From the NCBI GenBank assembly GCA_948470475.1, contig OX419338.1, positions 36,404,595 to 36,468,594 of the forward strand: a stretch of DNA of 64,000 bases. Direction: 5' to 3'. A program made the position numbers and the translations under genes. Positions 26,823-43,000 of the stretch are shown one piece after another (within the stretch, counting starts at the first letter, position 1; every line of letters starts with the position of its first letter). This DNA comes from Galaxea fascicularis. Taxonomy: Eukaryota > Cnidaria > Anthozoa > Scleractinia > Euphylliidae. The notes under the pieces are model-generated. The model was given only the letters and a program-made list of their open reading frames with translations, was not told the DNA's origin and ran no database searches.

Positions 26823-26841
26823 ACTGGTGATGACATTTAAA
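26823..26841 (+). promoter_or_regulatory. Putative core promoter of peptide gene 3
   Basis: ACTGGTGAT at 26823-26831 is followed by the TATA-like TTTAAA at 26836-26841, 77 bases before the ATG. The same order is seen at peptide gene 1. Confidence 0.35.
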
Positions 26842-26912
26842 CAGAGAGCACGGCAGTAAACAGTTTAAAGAAAACTGAATTGCTCGGCGGTAGCTGAATT
26901 TTTGAAGTTGAT

Positions 26913-27780
26913 ATGACAGTTAAGCAAATTTTGTCGCTTTATCTCCTGGTCTTACTGTTTCTTGACGAGTCTGGTCAAGAGTTTATAAGTTCTTTCCACC
27001 AAGACGACAATGGAGCAACTCGTTTAAAATATCCAAAAAGTGCAATCGTGGAAATACGAGCTAAACGAAGCCCTTGTATCATCGGTACACGCTATCGTAT
27101 CAAAAGATGTCACCGGAAAGGAAAAAGATCTGTAAAATCAGCCATAAAAACACCCAGGGTGAGTTTCCAGGATCACTCATTTGTCAAATACCGATGGAAG
27201 AAAGCAGCGTTTCGTTCCTTTTTTGATTAACCGTCTAAACTACCGACAGTTTGAGTTTTGAACCTGATGTGTAATTTGGCAGTTCAGTGGAACGGAAGAA
27301 TTGCCGAGACTTAAACGAATGCTTTTACTGAGTAAAAATTCTACTAGGCTGCTTTTCACCTTAAGCGTAGCGGAGTGCTGTCAGATTAGAAGGTTAGTTA
27401 GCCATTTCAGTTAAAAGTTATACGGCCGTGAAAATATGATTTTTAAGTTTCTTATTTTAATTTGCTCTGACAGTGATGACAGCTGAAGGTCATGGCTATC
27501 CGCAACGTCACTGAATCTTATATGTTAGAGACTTCAAAGCGTATTCCTTGTCGGCAAAAAACGTTTAATTTAACTTAAGGTTGTAGATTCCCGTAAGATT
27601 CCCCCCATGTACAGTGACTCCTCTATACATCCAGCATACTAAAGGCGTCACGCTTATCTGATTTTTATCGTCATGAACGTCATCACCATCATCATCATCA
27701 TCATCATACTCTCATTATGCCATGTTTTCGTTCCTCTCATTAAGGTTGACGACGCAGATAAACACACGAGGGAAGCTTGA
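26913..27780 (+). CDS. Secreted peptide precursor 3 (CIIGTRYR family)
   Basis: Two exons, 26913-27158 and 27745-27780, give 93 residues. Signal peptide is about residues 1-21 (MTVKQILSLYLLVLLFLDES). The spacer ends at the dibasic Lys51-Arg52. The core SPCIIGTRYRIKRC follows, with Cys55 and Cys66. The next site is Gly70-Lys71-Arg72, a possible amidation plus cleavage signal, so the predicted product runs from Ser53 to an amidated Lys69. The donor is CCCAGG|GTGAGT; the acceptor follows TTTTCGTTCCTCTCATTAAG; phase 0. Exon 2 encodes VDDADKHTREA, recalling IYDAP at the same place in precursor 2. Exon 2 is a model based on phase and splice-site quality. The unspliced frame would end at 27230. Hormone/neuropeptide role is inferred. 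Confidence 0.76.
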
Positions 27781-29137
27781 TTGACGGTATCAGTGGAAAT
27801 GCATAAACTTCGGTCACCTGTTCAAGTTACCCCGCCAAGACCAAAGGAAGAATGTTTTCTCGTCGCTCAGGCAATGCTATTAGGATTTGAACTTTTGGCG
27901 ACACACTGAGGGAGGCTTCATCATAACCCGATTTGTGTCGTGAACTAGCACAGAGAAAGCCTTGCAAGAAACACGGCTTATGTTTCACAGAGAACAAAAT
28001 GAACGAAATTACCTTCTTCGAGCTGTTTCACAGTCATGTTATTAGTAAGAAATAAGAGTTATCAGCAAAAAAAAATTACAGTTTTCGTGGAGTATAGAGT
28101 AGGGCTTTGTATCGCTTTCTGTAACTTTATCTCGTATCTGAACATGCAATATTGTAAGGATCTGAGTTAAAACGCAAAATTAACACTTTAGTTTTTGAAG
28201 GTTTAAGTAAATTATAACTATTCTTGATCGTTGAGAGATTTCCACAAATTTAAATCTTCTTAAAAGTTTTATTTATTGTTCTGTTACCACACAATTTAAA
28301 TTCAACAGCCACTTCTGCTCAGCAATAACGCTGAATAAATAAACTGTTCCTCTATTTTGTAAACGTTGCATTTTTTTCCAAAAAAAGACAAGAGAGAAGT
28401 GAAAGTTTCTTTTCCAGTTTTAGCAACTGTATGAAGACTCCAAGAAATGAGTATAGTTAATCTATACACACGAAGGGTTGCTACTCAGAGCCGGCAGTAA
28501 AAAAAAAAACTGAGCGACCACAAAACCAGTTTTCACTGACCATATCCAAGACAAATCCTTTTTTGGCAAGGAAGCCCAAATAACCCTGATATCTTTGTGA
28601 ACATTAAAGTTTTTGAAACGAGCACGATTTTTTCCTGAAAAGCAAACTTAGCAGTTATCCAAAACTAAAAGTCACTGGCATTTTACTCACTTTCATGGAG
28701 AATTCAGAATTAATATCGACTGATAAAACTTAACAAAGAATTCGGGCATTCTTTGACTTTTTAACCTGACCTTTAAAACAAAAACAAAACAAAGGGATGT
28801 TTTTTTAGCCAGGAATTACTACAAACCATAGTATATAATTTTCGACCAAATGGAGAAGGCAAGTATTAATTTTACGATAACCAGAGATCAACGAAAAAAG
28901 AACGAAAAAAAGTTTCAATTACTGAACGCTATACACAATTGAGAAATTAAGAAGGCAACGCCCTTACGTTTTATCACTGAGGACCGTGATTTTTCGATCG
29001 ACAAGAATTTAACATGTTTTTGTTCTGAAACAAACGTAGCGTGATATTTCTCCTGCTGTGGCGTGTGGTTTTGGCGGCCATTACATTACAGTTTTGGCAA
29101 GTTGCAATACTTAGGCTTCATTTCAAAATGGTAAATA

Positions 29138-29381
29138 CCGGGGCCCGGTTGTTCGAAAGCCGATTAACCTAATCCAGGATTAGCGTAAACTTTGTTCGCA
29201 GTTTTTCACTATTGGACGAAAGTTGTTTCCGCTGCCTTTTGTTTTTCAGGATTGGCTTCCCCTAATCTAAAATTTTGCAGAATATCAGCATTGAACAACG
29301 TTTGGGGATAGAGAAATAACCTCCTTGATTTATTTTTAATCTTGTATTAGGATTAATCGGCTTTCAAACAACCGGGCCCGG
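29138..29381. mobile_element. MITE with CCGGGCCCGGTTG inverted ends
   Basis: Left end (GGGCCCGGTTGTTCGAAAGC then CGATTAA) is complementary to the right end (TTAATCGGCTTTCAAACAAC then CGGGCCCGG). About 244 bases, non-coding. Confidence 0.9.
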
Positions 29382-29629
29382 AACAAAATAACTTTTCTGG
29401 TCGTTTATTCACTTTTCTTTATCTGGTATCCACACGATCCACCCAAAAATATTAAAGGAAAGCCTACTATAATCTCCGTGGACTGGACGAAGCGCCCAGT
29501 AATCCCGCTCGCACAACCTCAAACGTATACATACATACAAACTTTTTTTTACCTCGAATTTTAGAGTAGCTCAAAGAGGCTAATATATTCGAGAGACCAG
29601 CAGCACTAGGGGTGGTTACAGCCAGGGTT

Positions 29630-29780
29630 TGTTATGTCCCTATTGGTTCTTTAACGTCCCACGGAATCAATTAGGAAGAGTTGTGAGACGGGACCTCCAG
29701 TTTATCGTCCTTATCCGAGAAGCCTCGTCTTGTCCACGCTACGTTTCTTTTGCAACAGCCTGCTCTACAATCTATCTAGC
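29630..29780 (+). repeat. Fragment of a dispersed cnidarian-type repeat
   Basis: Contains GACGGGACCTCCAGTTTATC and GTCCTTATCCGAGAAG, wording I recognise from repeats widespread in coral and anemone genomes. The family name cannot be given without a repeat library. Confidence 0.45.
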
Positions 29781-30494
29781 GGCACAAAAATCGGGAACTT
29801 TGCGAACTTGCGATGAAACTATCCTTCATGGCTTTGGTAGGTGGAATGTTGCAAAACGAAAACGAGGTTTTGAATATATTTGTTGCATTCTTAACAAATT
29901 AATGTGGGGTAAGCATCACGTTCTGATAATGTTTTCCTGATATCTTTTTTAGAAGAAGAACTGATGACATCTAAAGGTCATCCGCTATTCATTTAGCAAG
30001 TGCACGATTAATTGTTTACCTATACAAATAATTAGTAACAGTGATATGATAAAATGCATTTACTTATTGACTGAGGTACGATAAGCCGGACAAAAACGAG
30101 TTAAGCGTGATAGCTGGTGAGGAAGGAGGGAGAGGCCCCAAGCCTACCATCAATGTTGACAGAAACAGAGCAAATCATCAAACTGTTTCAGCATACCCCA
30201 GCAACAGCCTTACTAATCTGCACAACAACTACATTCAATAAAAGCAATGTATTTCTGTTTGTTCATTTCAGTGTGTTTGTTCACAAGTGAACTTAAGTTC
30301 TATGCATATCAAAATCGTTTTAGAGCTAGGAGCATATAATAAAGTAAGGAACACATAACTCAAAGTAATCATCACTAGGTTAAATCTTGCAGGGAAACTG
30401 TAGCCACAACTGTTTTGAGATGGGTTTCCTCACTAAAATTATTCCTTGTCATTCTCCATACAAATTTGGCAATTTAAATAAAATCACACAAACG

Positions 30495-32639
30495 TTAACT
30501 ATTTGTCTTTTCTCCTGAGGTAGGAGAGAATGAAAAGCCTTTGACAAATGGTACCCCAGAAACTGGAACTTTTTTCTGATATGCCAAGTACTCATCACCA
30601 AAGAAATAAATAAGGGTGATTTCTTCATCATGAATACGATCATCAAAAAACCTCCAGGATGCCCAGATGTAGGCCACAAGGCAAATAGGATTTGCAAGAG
30701 TAACTTGAGTTCCTGGAAAAAGGCCAACAAATTAATTATTAACCAAAATATAGGCTGTACTGAGGGCTGTCAATATGCCTTGAACAAACTGAATCTATTT
30801 GAAAAACAAACTGGCTGCACTTCTCTTAGTTGTTCGGCCTCTGGAAAGTCATTCATTTTCACTCACTAATGGCCATTTCATGAAAAGTACCCTGTTTACT
30901 AATCATTTATTATGGTAACAATAGTTGGGAGAAACACTCTAATGACAGCAGGGATGTGTAGTAACAGATGAATCATTACCAAAAGTGAAGATGAAATATG
31001 TCGTAACAATAACCCATGAGCATACAGCAAATCAGTTCAAAAACCCTCTTAGCATGCATTATTATATCTGGGATGAGCTGGAGATCATCAAATGCATGGC
31101 TGGGTTTGGAAACAAACTTCAAACATCATACTAACAGCCAAAATTAATACAGCTGAAAAGATTCCCCATGGGCTCAAACTGAAGAGTGATTATTACTGAA
31201 GGGATTAAACTTGTAGCTGCATCTACGAGTAGGGGAAATCAAACTTAAGGTGACATGAAAGAGGTTCTTAAGGTGCAATGTTGATCAATACACCCCATGT
31301 CTGCTTTACTTCTCCATCTTCAACAGCTCTCAGGGAAACACTGTTTCACTGTTTTTAATTAGTCTAACCCCAGTAAACATATGTTTTTACAGGTGCTGAC
31401 AACTCTAAGAAGGTCTGTTTCAAGAGAAAAACAAAATTCTTCTGGAGGAATCTGAAGATTTTGCTGGGAATTGAGAGACTAAGGAATTTTTCTAGTTTAT
31501 AATATGACATGGTCCTGAGATACTGCAAAAAAAAGGAGCAAAGTTTGAAATTTTTACGAGAATGTCACCAAAAAAATCAGGAGGGTCTTCCAAATTTCCA
31601 GGGACATAGAGTGAAACACAGTGTTGCTCAAACAATGTTTGTTGGAGTTGTCCCCCCCTGTTGTTTGTTACCTTACCTACACTCCACCAAAACCAGCCTG
31701 CATATCCTGGATGCCGACAAAGACTGTAAATTCCATGAGTCACTAAAACATGATTTTTGTCCTTCTTGGTCTGGATAATATGTGTAAAATTAGATTCTGC
31801 TGTTATCATGGCAAGCTTGCGTAGAGCCTCTCCTCCTAACATCATCAACAAGCCAATGACACTTAAAATAAAAAAACCCTTCATCCTGGGAAAAACCCAC
31901 AACTCAAGAATAAATTCAACCCAGCTTCCAAAAGCTGCTATTTGGTACTCAGGGCTATGATTCAGCAAGTAGGAGTCCACAGAGAGTTTGTCTGGGCTAT
32001 ACACGGCTACCATTACATACTCAGATAGATGGAAGAACGATAGTGAGGCTAGATACCAGCCAAAATATTTCCATGACGAATCTCCAACACTGAGTAGAAT
32101 GGCCACTCCAAAGACACTACCTGGTGAGAGAGAAGAGACTGGGTGGCACAAAAACCAACTATCAAGGTTGTGTAAATATCTAGCAAAAATTTCCAGGCTA
32201 CAGTCTTTAATAACAGCCCAGAATCGTCATAAAATTCTGTTGGAATCTTTTTTCAGAGAGTCGACTGTAATGCTCCAATTCCAATAAACAAAAAGTTTCT
32301 TGAGTGCACGTGCATTTGCAGCACATCTACTTTGATCTCAGCTACACAAGCAAGCAATTTATCGTAGCCTTGTTGCTGTCAACAACACACCTCCCCAGAT
32401 TAACCAAAAAATGACCCAAATAAGCTTGGAGCTACTTGTGGCTTACCTATTGCTGCGGCTCTTTTAGCGATCGAAGAATGTGCAACTAACCATGTTGCAG
32501 ACAAACTCGAACAAAGAATAGCCACTTTGGTTCCAAAGTCCCATGAATATGTCACTTTTTTTAAATCTCGGAATATTGTTAAAACTAAAAGCATATACGC
32601 AATAAAAAATACAATCGCTACTTTTCCTTCACGAATCAT
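30495..32639 (-). CDS. ICMT: Protein-S-isoprenylcysteine O-methyltransferase
   Basis: Three exons, 32639-32447, 32120-31677 and 30712-30495, joined in phase 1, give 284 residues, the length I recall for human ICMT. The enzyme methylates the carboxyl group of C-terminal prenylated cysteine on Ras, Rho and lamins in the ER membrane, using S-adenosylmethionine. Seen: many hydrophobic helices; the cofactor-binding block HGIYSLCRHPGYAGWFWWSV with Arg200-His-Pro-Gly-Tyr; TQVTLANPIC; and the terminal EEITLIYFFGDEYLAYQKKV then GVPFVKGF. The start ATG at 32639 is preceded by in-frame GTG ACG, not by another ATG. The gene lies head to head with the unknown gene starting at 32947, so the 307 bases between are probably a shared promoter. 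Confidence 0.96.
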
Positions 32640-32946
32640 CGTCACGCTCTGTGTTCATCACGCGAATTTACTACTTGATGTAAGCAAAACAGTACAAGTA
32701 AGGTTCGCCAAAATGGCTCAAAAATGAGAAATAGTAAGCAACTTTTTATCAAAATCAGAAACTATGACAACAAGTAATTTAATCCTAAAAATGAGACATA
32801 ACGAATTAAGATACATGACTTCTTGCCACATTTTTTATTATATTGTTGGGCTGACGACATAAGAAGAACTCTTACACGACAGAATGGTTAGTGAAAATTG
32901 ATCAGAGAAAGACTGGGCACCTGTTGGTATCAAATGACGACTAAAC
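32640..32946. promoter_or_regulatory. Probable bidirectional promoter between ICMT and an unknown gene
   Basis: Only 307 bases separate two divergent start codons. No TATA box sits at a convincing place for either gene. Inferred from spacing. Confidence 0.45.
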
Positions 32947-37641
<4,695 letters not shown>

Positions 37642-40018
37642 TCTTTATGTTGCTGCATTCTGCAAGACATCTGTGTTGTCCTGGAAAATACCCATATCCC
37701 TGTCCCATCAGCCTAGCCCACCCCCCTTGAAATTCCTATTAATAATTGTTTTTTTCTTACTCGAAAGCTCTGGGTTTTGCGACCCCACACCCACCTCTCT
37801 CAGAATTTCCACCGCCTTCTGTGGGGTGGTGGTATGTTTCATGGGATTACTCATTAGATCATATTTAATGTAATAATAATAATTTGGAAAGTGGTTTGTA
37901 TAATATTGTTAATAGGCATTGGATTAGCCGAGTTAGTCTTGGGAAATTGCTAAATGCTGCTCATTAAAATTAATTGACTGTACATACATACTTTAATGTA
38001 ATAAATGATTTGTTTTTTGGTCAGTACTGCAAGCTACTCACTTCTTGTGCCTCAAACTCCTGGTTGGTAAATGACATTTTATTGTGGTATCTTTTTCACT
38101 TGATAATGCCCACTAGCATTCACTGTACTTGCTTGGCCTCAAGAAGTAGTTTAGTTCAATTCCTTAGAAACAGTATATGTTGAGATTTGGCCTTGTTCTT
38201 AAGGCAATAAATTGATAAATAAATTAAATGATAAATTTTATCATCAAGAGTGTAACACTGTAATACTGAAGTTGTTCTACCCAACCCAAGGACACGTTCA
38301 TAGTTAAACAACCTCCAACTTTGGCTTATAAATGTATAACTGTAAAGTAGAGCCATCATTAAGGTGTTGAATTCACAATAATATTATTCATAATATTATT
38401 ATTATTATTCAGAACCTTGAAGCTATGATGACAGCCCAAATTTTTTTTATAAACCAGTTCAAAGGGAATAGACAACTTGTGCATGCTGTCAAAAGGCCTT
38501 CAGGGGGGAAGATGAAATTGTTGGTGAAACATGTCAAGATCTGTTTTCTTAACAGTCTGATTAAATGATAGACACTCCTGAGGTGTCAACAAGCATGTTT
38601 TGTAAAGCTCACTTATACTGGAAGTTGGGAAGTTGTCCCATACGACCCATCAAAAGACAGCTACAAGTAATTTTTCCATCTGGTATCCCACCAGAAAAAA
38701 AGAATGAATTGTGGAGTTATAGCATTCATGCTTTATTAAGTCCAGCTAGAGTGATGAGTACAGAAGTAGACAAGAAACAAGTAACTGATACCTCCTACTC
38801 TTGCTAAACTACAAAAGAACATGCAATTCTAGTGACAAAATACACCACACCTACAACTGTACTTAAATTTCCAATCCGTACACTGTGAAGACAGTTTGAG
38901 TTAACCCTTTACTCCCAAGAGTGATCAGTGTTTAATTTTCCCATAGTAACACTGCTGAATCAAAGGTTGGGGGAGAAAAAACAGTGATCAACAAGTAACA
39001 AAAGTCCTCATTACCTAACAAATTCTCCTCACATTACCATAGAAAATGTATGGGGAACAGTTTAGAGAATATACACCCTCATATTAGGGTTTAAAGTGTT
39101 CAAATGGAAATGAGAAAGGAGTTGGTGACTGTCTCAATATACCGTGCATCTTCTGTTGAACTAATGAATTTGTTTCACTAAGCTACCACTTTTCTGAACT
39201 CCTATTATTTTCCTTGAGAGTTCAAGATAGTTATCCTTTTCAGTATCTGAAACCTGATAAAAATATTAAAACTTACAAATTATACTAAACTGAAGAGTAA
39301 CAACCTTATGCAGAGTCATAATAATCAAATAGCCCTGGATTTTCAAATCTGTTTTAAAATTGACTATTTTTTTACCGGCAACAAAACTTAAAAAAAGTTA
39401 AACAAACAAAACCTTAAAAGTCACTTACATGTCAAACCATTTTTAAGGCATACTCCAGTTAATCCTTTCCTTTATCAGAACAAGAATTTTCGGGTCCTCA
39501 TAAACCAGGAAACACCATTGCAAAAACAGCTTCACCAAACAATGCATTTTTAGCCAATTAATGTTAGAAAACCCACTTTGATTGCACTTCCTATTACTTT
39601 TGCTTCAAAGAAGCACCTATTTGATAAACAACCATAATCTTTTTGTTTCGAAGTAGAGTTCACAAAGCAAGGGTTCCTCTGCATTCATGCCCGTTGGGAG
39701 ACTGCAAATCTAATGTTGCCTGCACACTTTACAATCTTATGTGAAATTAAGTCTAAGAACAGGTTAGCATTATTTCTGTAACAAAACATTTGTCCATTTG
39801 TATACCTAGGAAACAATGTTTCTACAATAATCATGTATCCTTGATGGGGACAGGAAGTGGAAAAATCAATGCCTTATTCCTCCAGCCTGTCCAGAGTGCT
39901 ATATGCTATATCAGTGACTCACATGTACAGCTGCAGTGGGTATTTTTTGATTGCTGTGCTGTTTGTACAGTACAAAGATCTATCAACTTGAAACTGTTTT
40001 TAAGTGTACTAGTTATCT
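37642..40018. other. Region between two convergent 3' ends
   Basis: Holds the 3' UTR of the unknown gene and that of the mannose-6-phosphate receptor. At 38900-39110 lies a diverged relative of the TTAACCCTTT MITE. No other gene; the frame at 38565-38807 has no supporting feature. Confidence 0.5.
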
Positions 40019-43000
40019 CTACATGGGCAACAATGTGTCATCTCTGTCATCATCTGCCAGAGCATCATCCATTGTCTGTCAGAGAAAAAAACAAACAAAT
40101 TAAAATTTTTATAAGTTTTAAAAACATTTTAATGGTTGTAAATGGAAATGATTTCTACCAAACCTTGCTTGGCTTGTTCAAAGTGTCTATGTTGTGGTTC
40201 AATTTTATTCTTGGTTTAAGTTTTATTTCCCTTTGTGAGATTGTGAGTGAGATTGCTGCACTGATGGCTGATAAGAGGCTGTGGAAAGATCTAGTGGTTG
40301 CCCGCGTTCGGGCTACCAAGTGAGTGTGTGAGTGAGTGTCCCTTTGTTTCAAACTCATTATCATACATTACCATAACCAAACACAAAGGAACAAAGTTTA
40401 AACCAAGAATGAAATTGAACTACAACATATACAGCTGTATGACTTCATTAGGGACCTGACCAGTACATGTAAATTAGCCTTTTCTATAATATTAGACAGT
40501 CTGAAACTGTCCAAAGGGAAGGGAAGTTACAAATAGGGTCTATGCTTCCTTGTCAGCTATATAATTCACCTTGTATCTTGTTGGATGTGCCTCGGAGCAA
40601 CGACACATGAAATTACACCCATCCTGCAAAAAAAGATGCCATAAATATTGAGCTGAGTAAACAAGCCATTTGGTTTGGGGAAACTGGGTAGGAGTTACTC
40701 TAAGATTAACATAAAGAGAGCATACTAAGTAACATATTGTAACACAGAGCATCCATTTTATACTATTTTTATTGTGTGATGACACACAACCAAACATTTG
40801 GCTACACATCAGAGGGGTGAAGATCAGTCACAACTCTGCACATCACCATCTAAAGTGTTAATGAACAAAACACAGGTACTTGAGATATCCTGTTTAGAAC
40901 ATGGCATGAGGAATTTCATAAAACAACACTTACAGCCTGCAAGCTTCCACAGTTTCTCCAGAAATCATAATTAGGTATTTGCTCCAAACCCTTGGCACCA
41001 GCTACATATCTTTGGTACAAGAAGCCAAGTAGCAAGTAAGCTGATCCCAGAACAATCAATCTGCAAAGGGAGTAGGTAAACTACAGTCGTGTAACTGGTT
41101 TGTTACATTGAAAATTGAATGCTTAAAGTAAATTGGTCATCAGTGACTTGGCTCTATATCACAAAAGAATAAGTAATTTTGAGCCACAGTATGTCCTCAC
41201 AACTTCTTCTATGCTTGATGAAACACTGTGCTAGTTAGTTCATATTTTACTTCCTTTATTCTTAATTTTCTTCACAGAAATCTGTTCATGTTGTCCTTCA
41301 GCAGCATGATTAAAATATATATTGAATGTTCAATTGAGGCCTTAAACTGCTGTTTAAAAGTAAAAACTAAAATCCAAGCTTTCGCCGATCAACAGCAGCA
41401 TCAGCGATGAGAAAATATTCCGTGTGTGCTATATATATGTAAAAAAAAAAAAGGTGAAGGGTAAAATGTGTGAAAGATGTGACGTATATGTGCAAGCTAT
41501 AGAAATAAACTGTGAGTAGAATAAAAGCTCTAATGATGGAGTGTCTAAAAACTAATATTCTACTCACAGTTTATTTCTATAACTTGCACATATACGTCAC
41601 ATCTTTCACACATTTTAACCTTCACCTTTATTTACATATATATAGCACATGCGGAATATTTTCTCATCCCTGATGCTGCTGTTGATTGGCGAAAGCTTGG
41701 ATTTTAGTTTTTACTTTTAAACAGCAGTTTTAGGACTCAATTGAACATTCTATATATATTTCTTCACAGTGTGCAACAATGTTAGTCCACACTTTGCTTG
41801 GCATTGAGCTAACAAAAAATTTCCAGCCATAGATTTTACACATAATCCTCAGAAATTTCAATACTCACATGATTAGTAAGATAGATCCTGGACTCAAATG
41901 TTTAGCCTTCACTGTGCATGCCGCATCATTATTAAGTTCAAACAGATAGTAGCATTCCAGTGGTACTAGGTTGCCGCTATCGTCCTTAGTGCTATTCCTG
42001 TATTCTTCAATAACCTTGATTGATCCCTGAAAAAATAGAAGTAACAATAATTTATTTACAGTTGCTTCATAATTAACAAAAACAGTCATTCACTTGCACT
42101 CTTATGTACTTGTTTTGGCAAAAGAAATTGGAATAATATACTGTACAGCCTGTATTTAGACCAGTTACTGCTTACCAGAGAAGCCTATTGGATGACAATT
42201 ATTCACACTTAATCAGCATGGCCTTAACAAAAGGCAGGAATTTTGCTCCAAAACTTGTATTAATTATAGCCACTAATTAGACCTTTTCACATGTTCTTGC
42301 TTTGTGAATGATTGAGACGTGTCCAGCTACTATTTTATTCATTAGTTCTTTGTAAACAGTTTCAATTGTTGTGTGACTTGCCTTTTGCATTCATGGGCCG
42401 CGTTGGAGGATTCTGTTATTTTTGTATTATTTTGGTGGGCTGTTCATGGTCCCTCAGCAGGGAATTTATTACAGTACTGTTTAAGGGCCCTGCTTTGGGA
42501 CTATGTTATAGCCTATGATCATTCAGAGGCCTCTTGCAGGAAATGTGTTACATTTGGCTTGTTATGTAACCTTTGCCACTTGCTTTTATTCATACTATTG
42601 TAATTTAAACCTTTTTGTATTTCTTAATTAAGTTGCTAATATAAGCCTGTACCTCCAATACACACAGCTATTGTAAATAGTTTTTAGTTTTTAAAATTTA
42701 TCTGAGGAAGGCTGAACAGGCAAAACATCATTGAAGCGAGTCGGACCAGTAAGAAGTTCACCCCACTGTTCTCACTCGTATTTGATATATCGATTTTTGG
42801 TTTAAATCTTAACATTCCAGTCATCTTTTACATTTCCAATTATGTGTGTAATTTTTAACTAAACTTCAGAATACCCGGCCACTTAATTTTGCATGTGAAT
42901 AGTGTGTATTGTTATCTGTCTTGTTCTTCAAACGATGCTGCTACAAGAAGACAATAGTGCTCAGAAGTGGCCGGGTATTCTGAAGTTGCTCCTATTTTTT

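Larger units (their letters stand above)
27781..30494. other. Intergenic region with MITE and repeat fragment
   Basis: Between peptide gene 3 and the ICMT stop codon. Contains AATAAATAAA near 28332 as a possible polyadenylation site, the MITE at 29138-29381 and the dispersed-repeat piece at 29630-29780. The 103-codon frame at 29629 lies on that repeat and is not taken as a gene. Confidence 0.55.

Noticed and set aside
29629..29940. 103-codon open frame
   Set aside because: It lies on a dispersed repeat fragment, and the predicted protein has no family features.
39790..40323. 177-codon open frame on the plus strand
   Set aside because: It lies antisense across the last exon of the M6P receptor gene and has no signal, domain or splice support.
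40540..40569. M6P receptor ending YKVNYIADKEA as the main form
   Set aside because: A donor here splices in phase to a downstream exon with the conserved DDxLLPM end, so read-through is kept only as a possible isoform.
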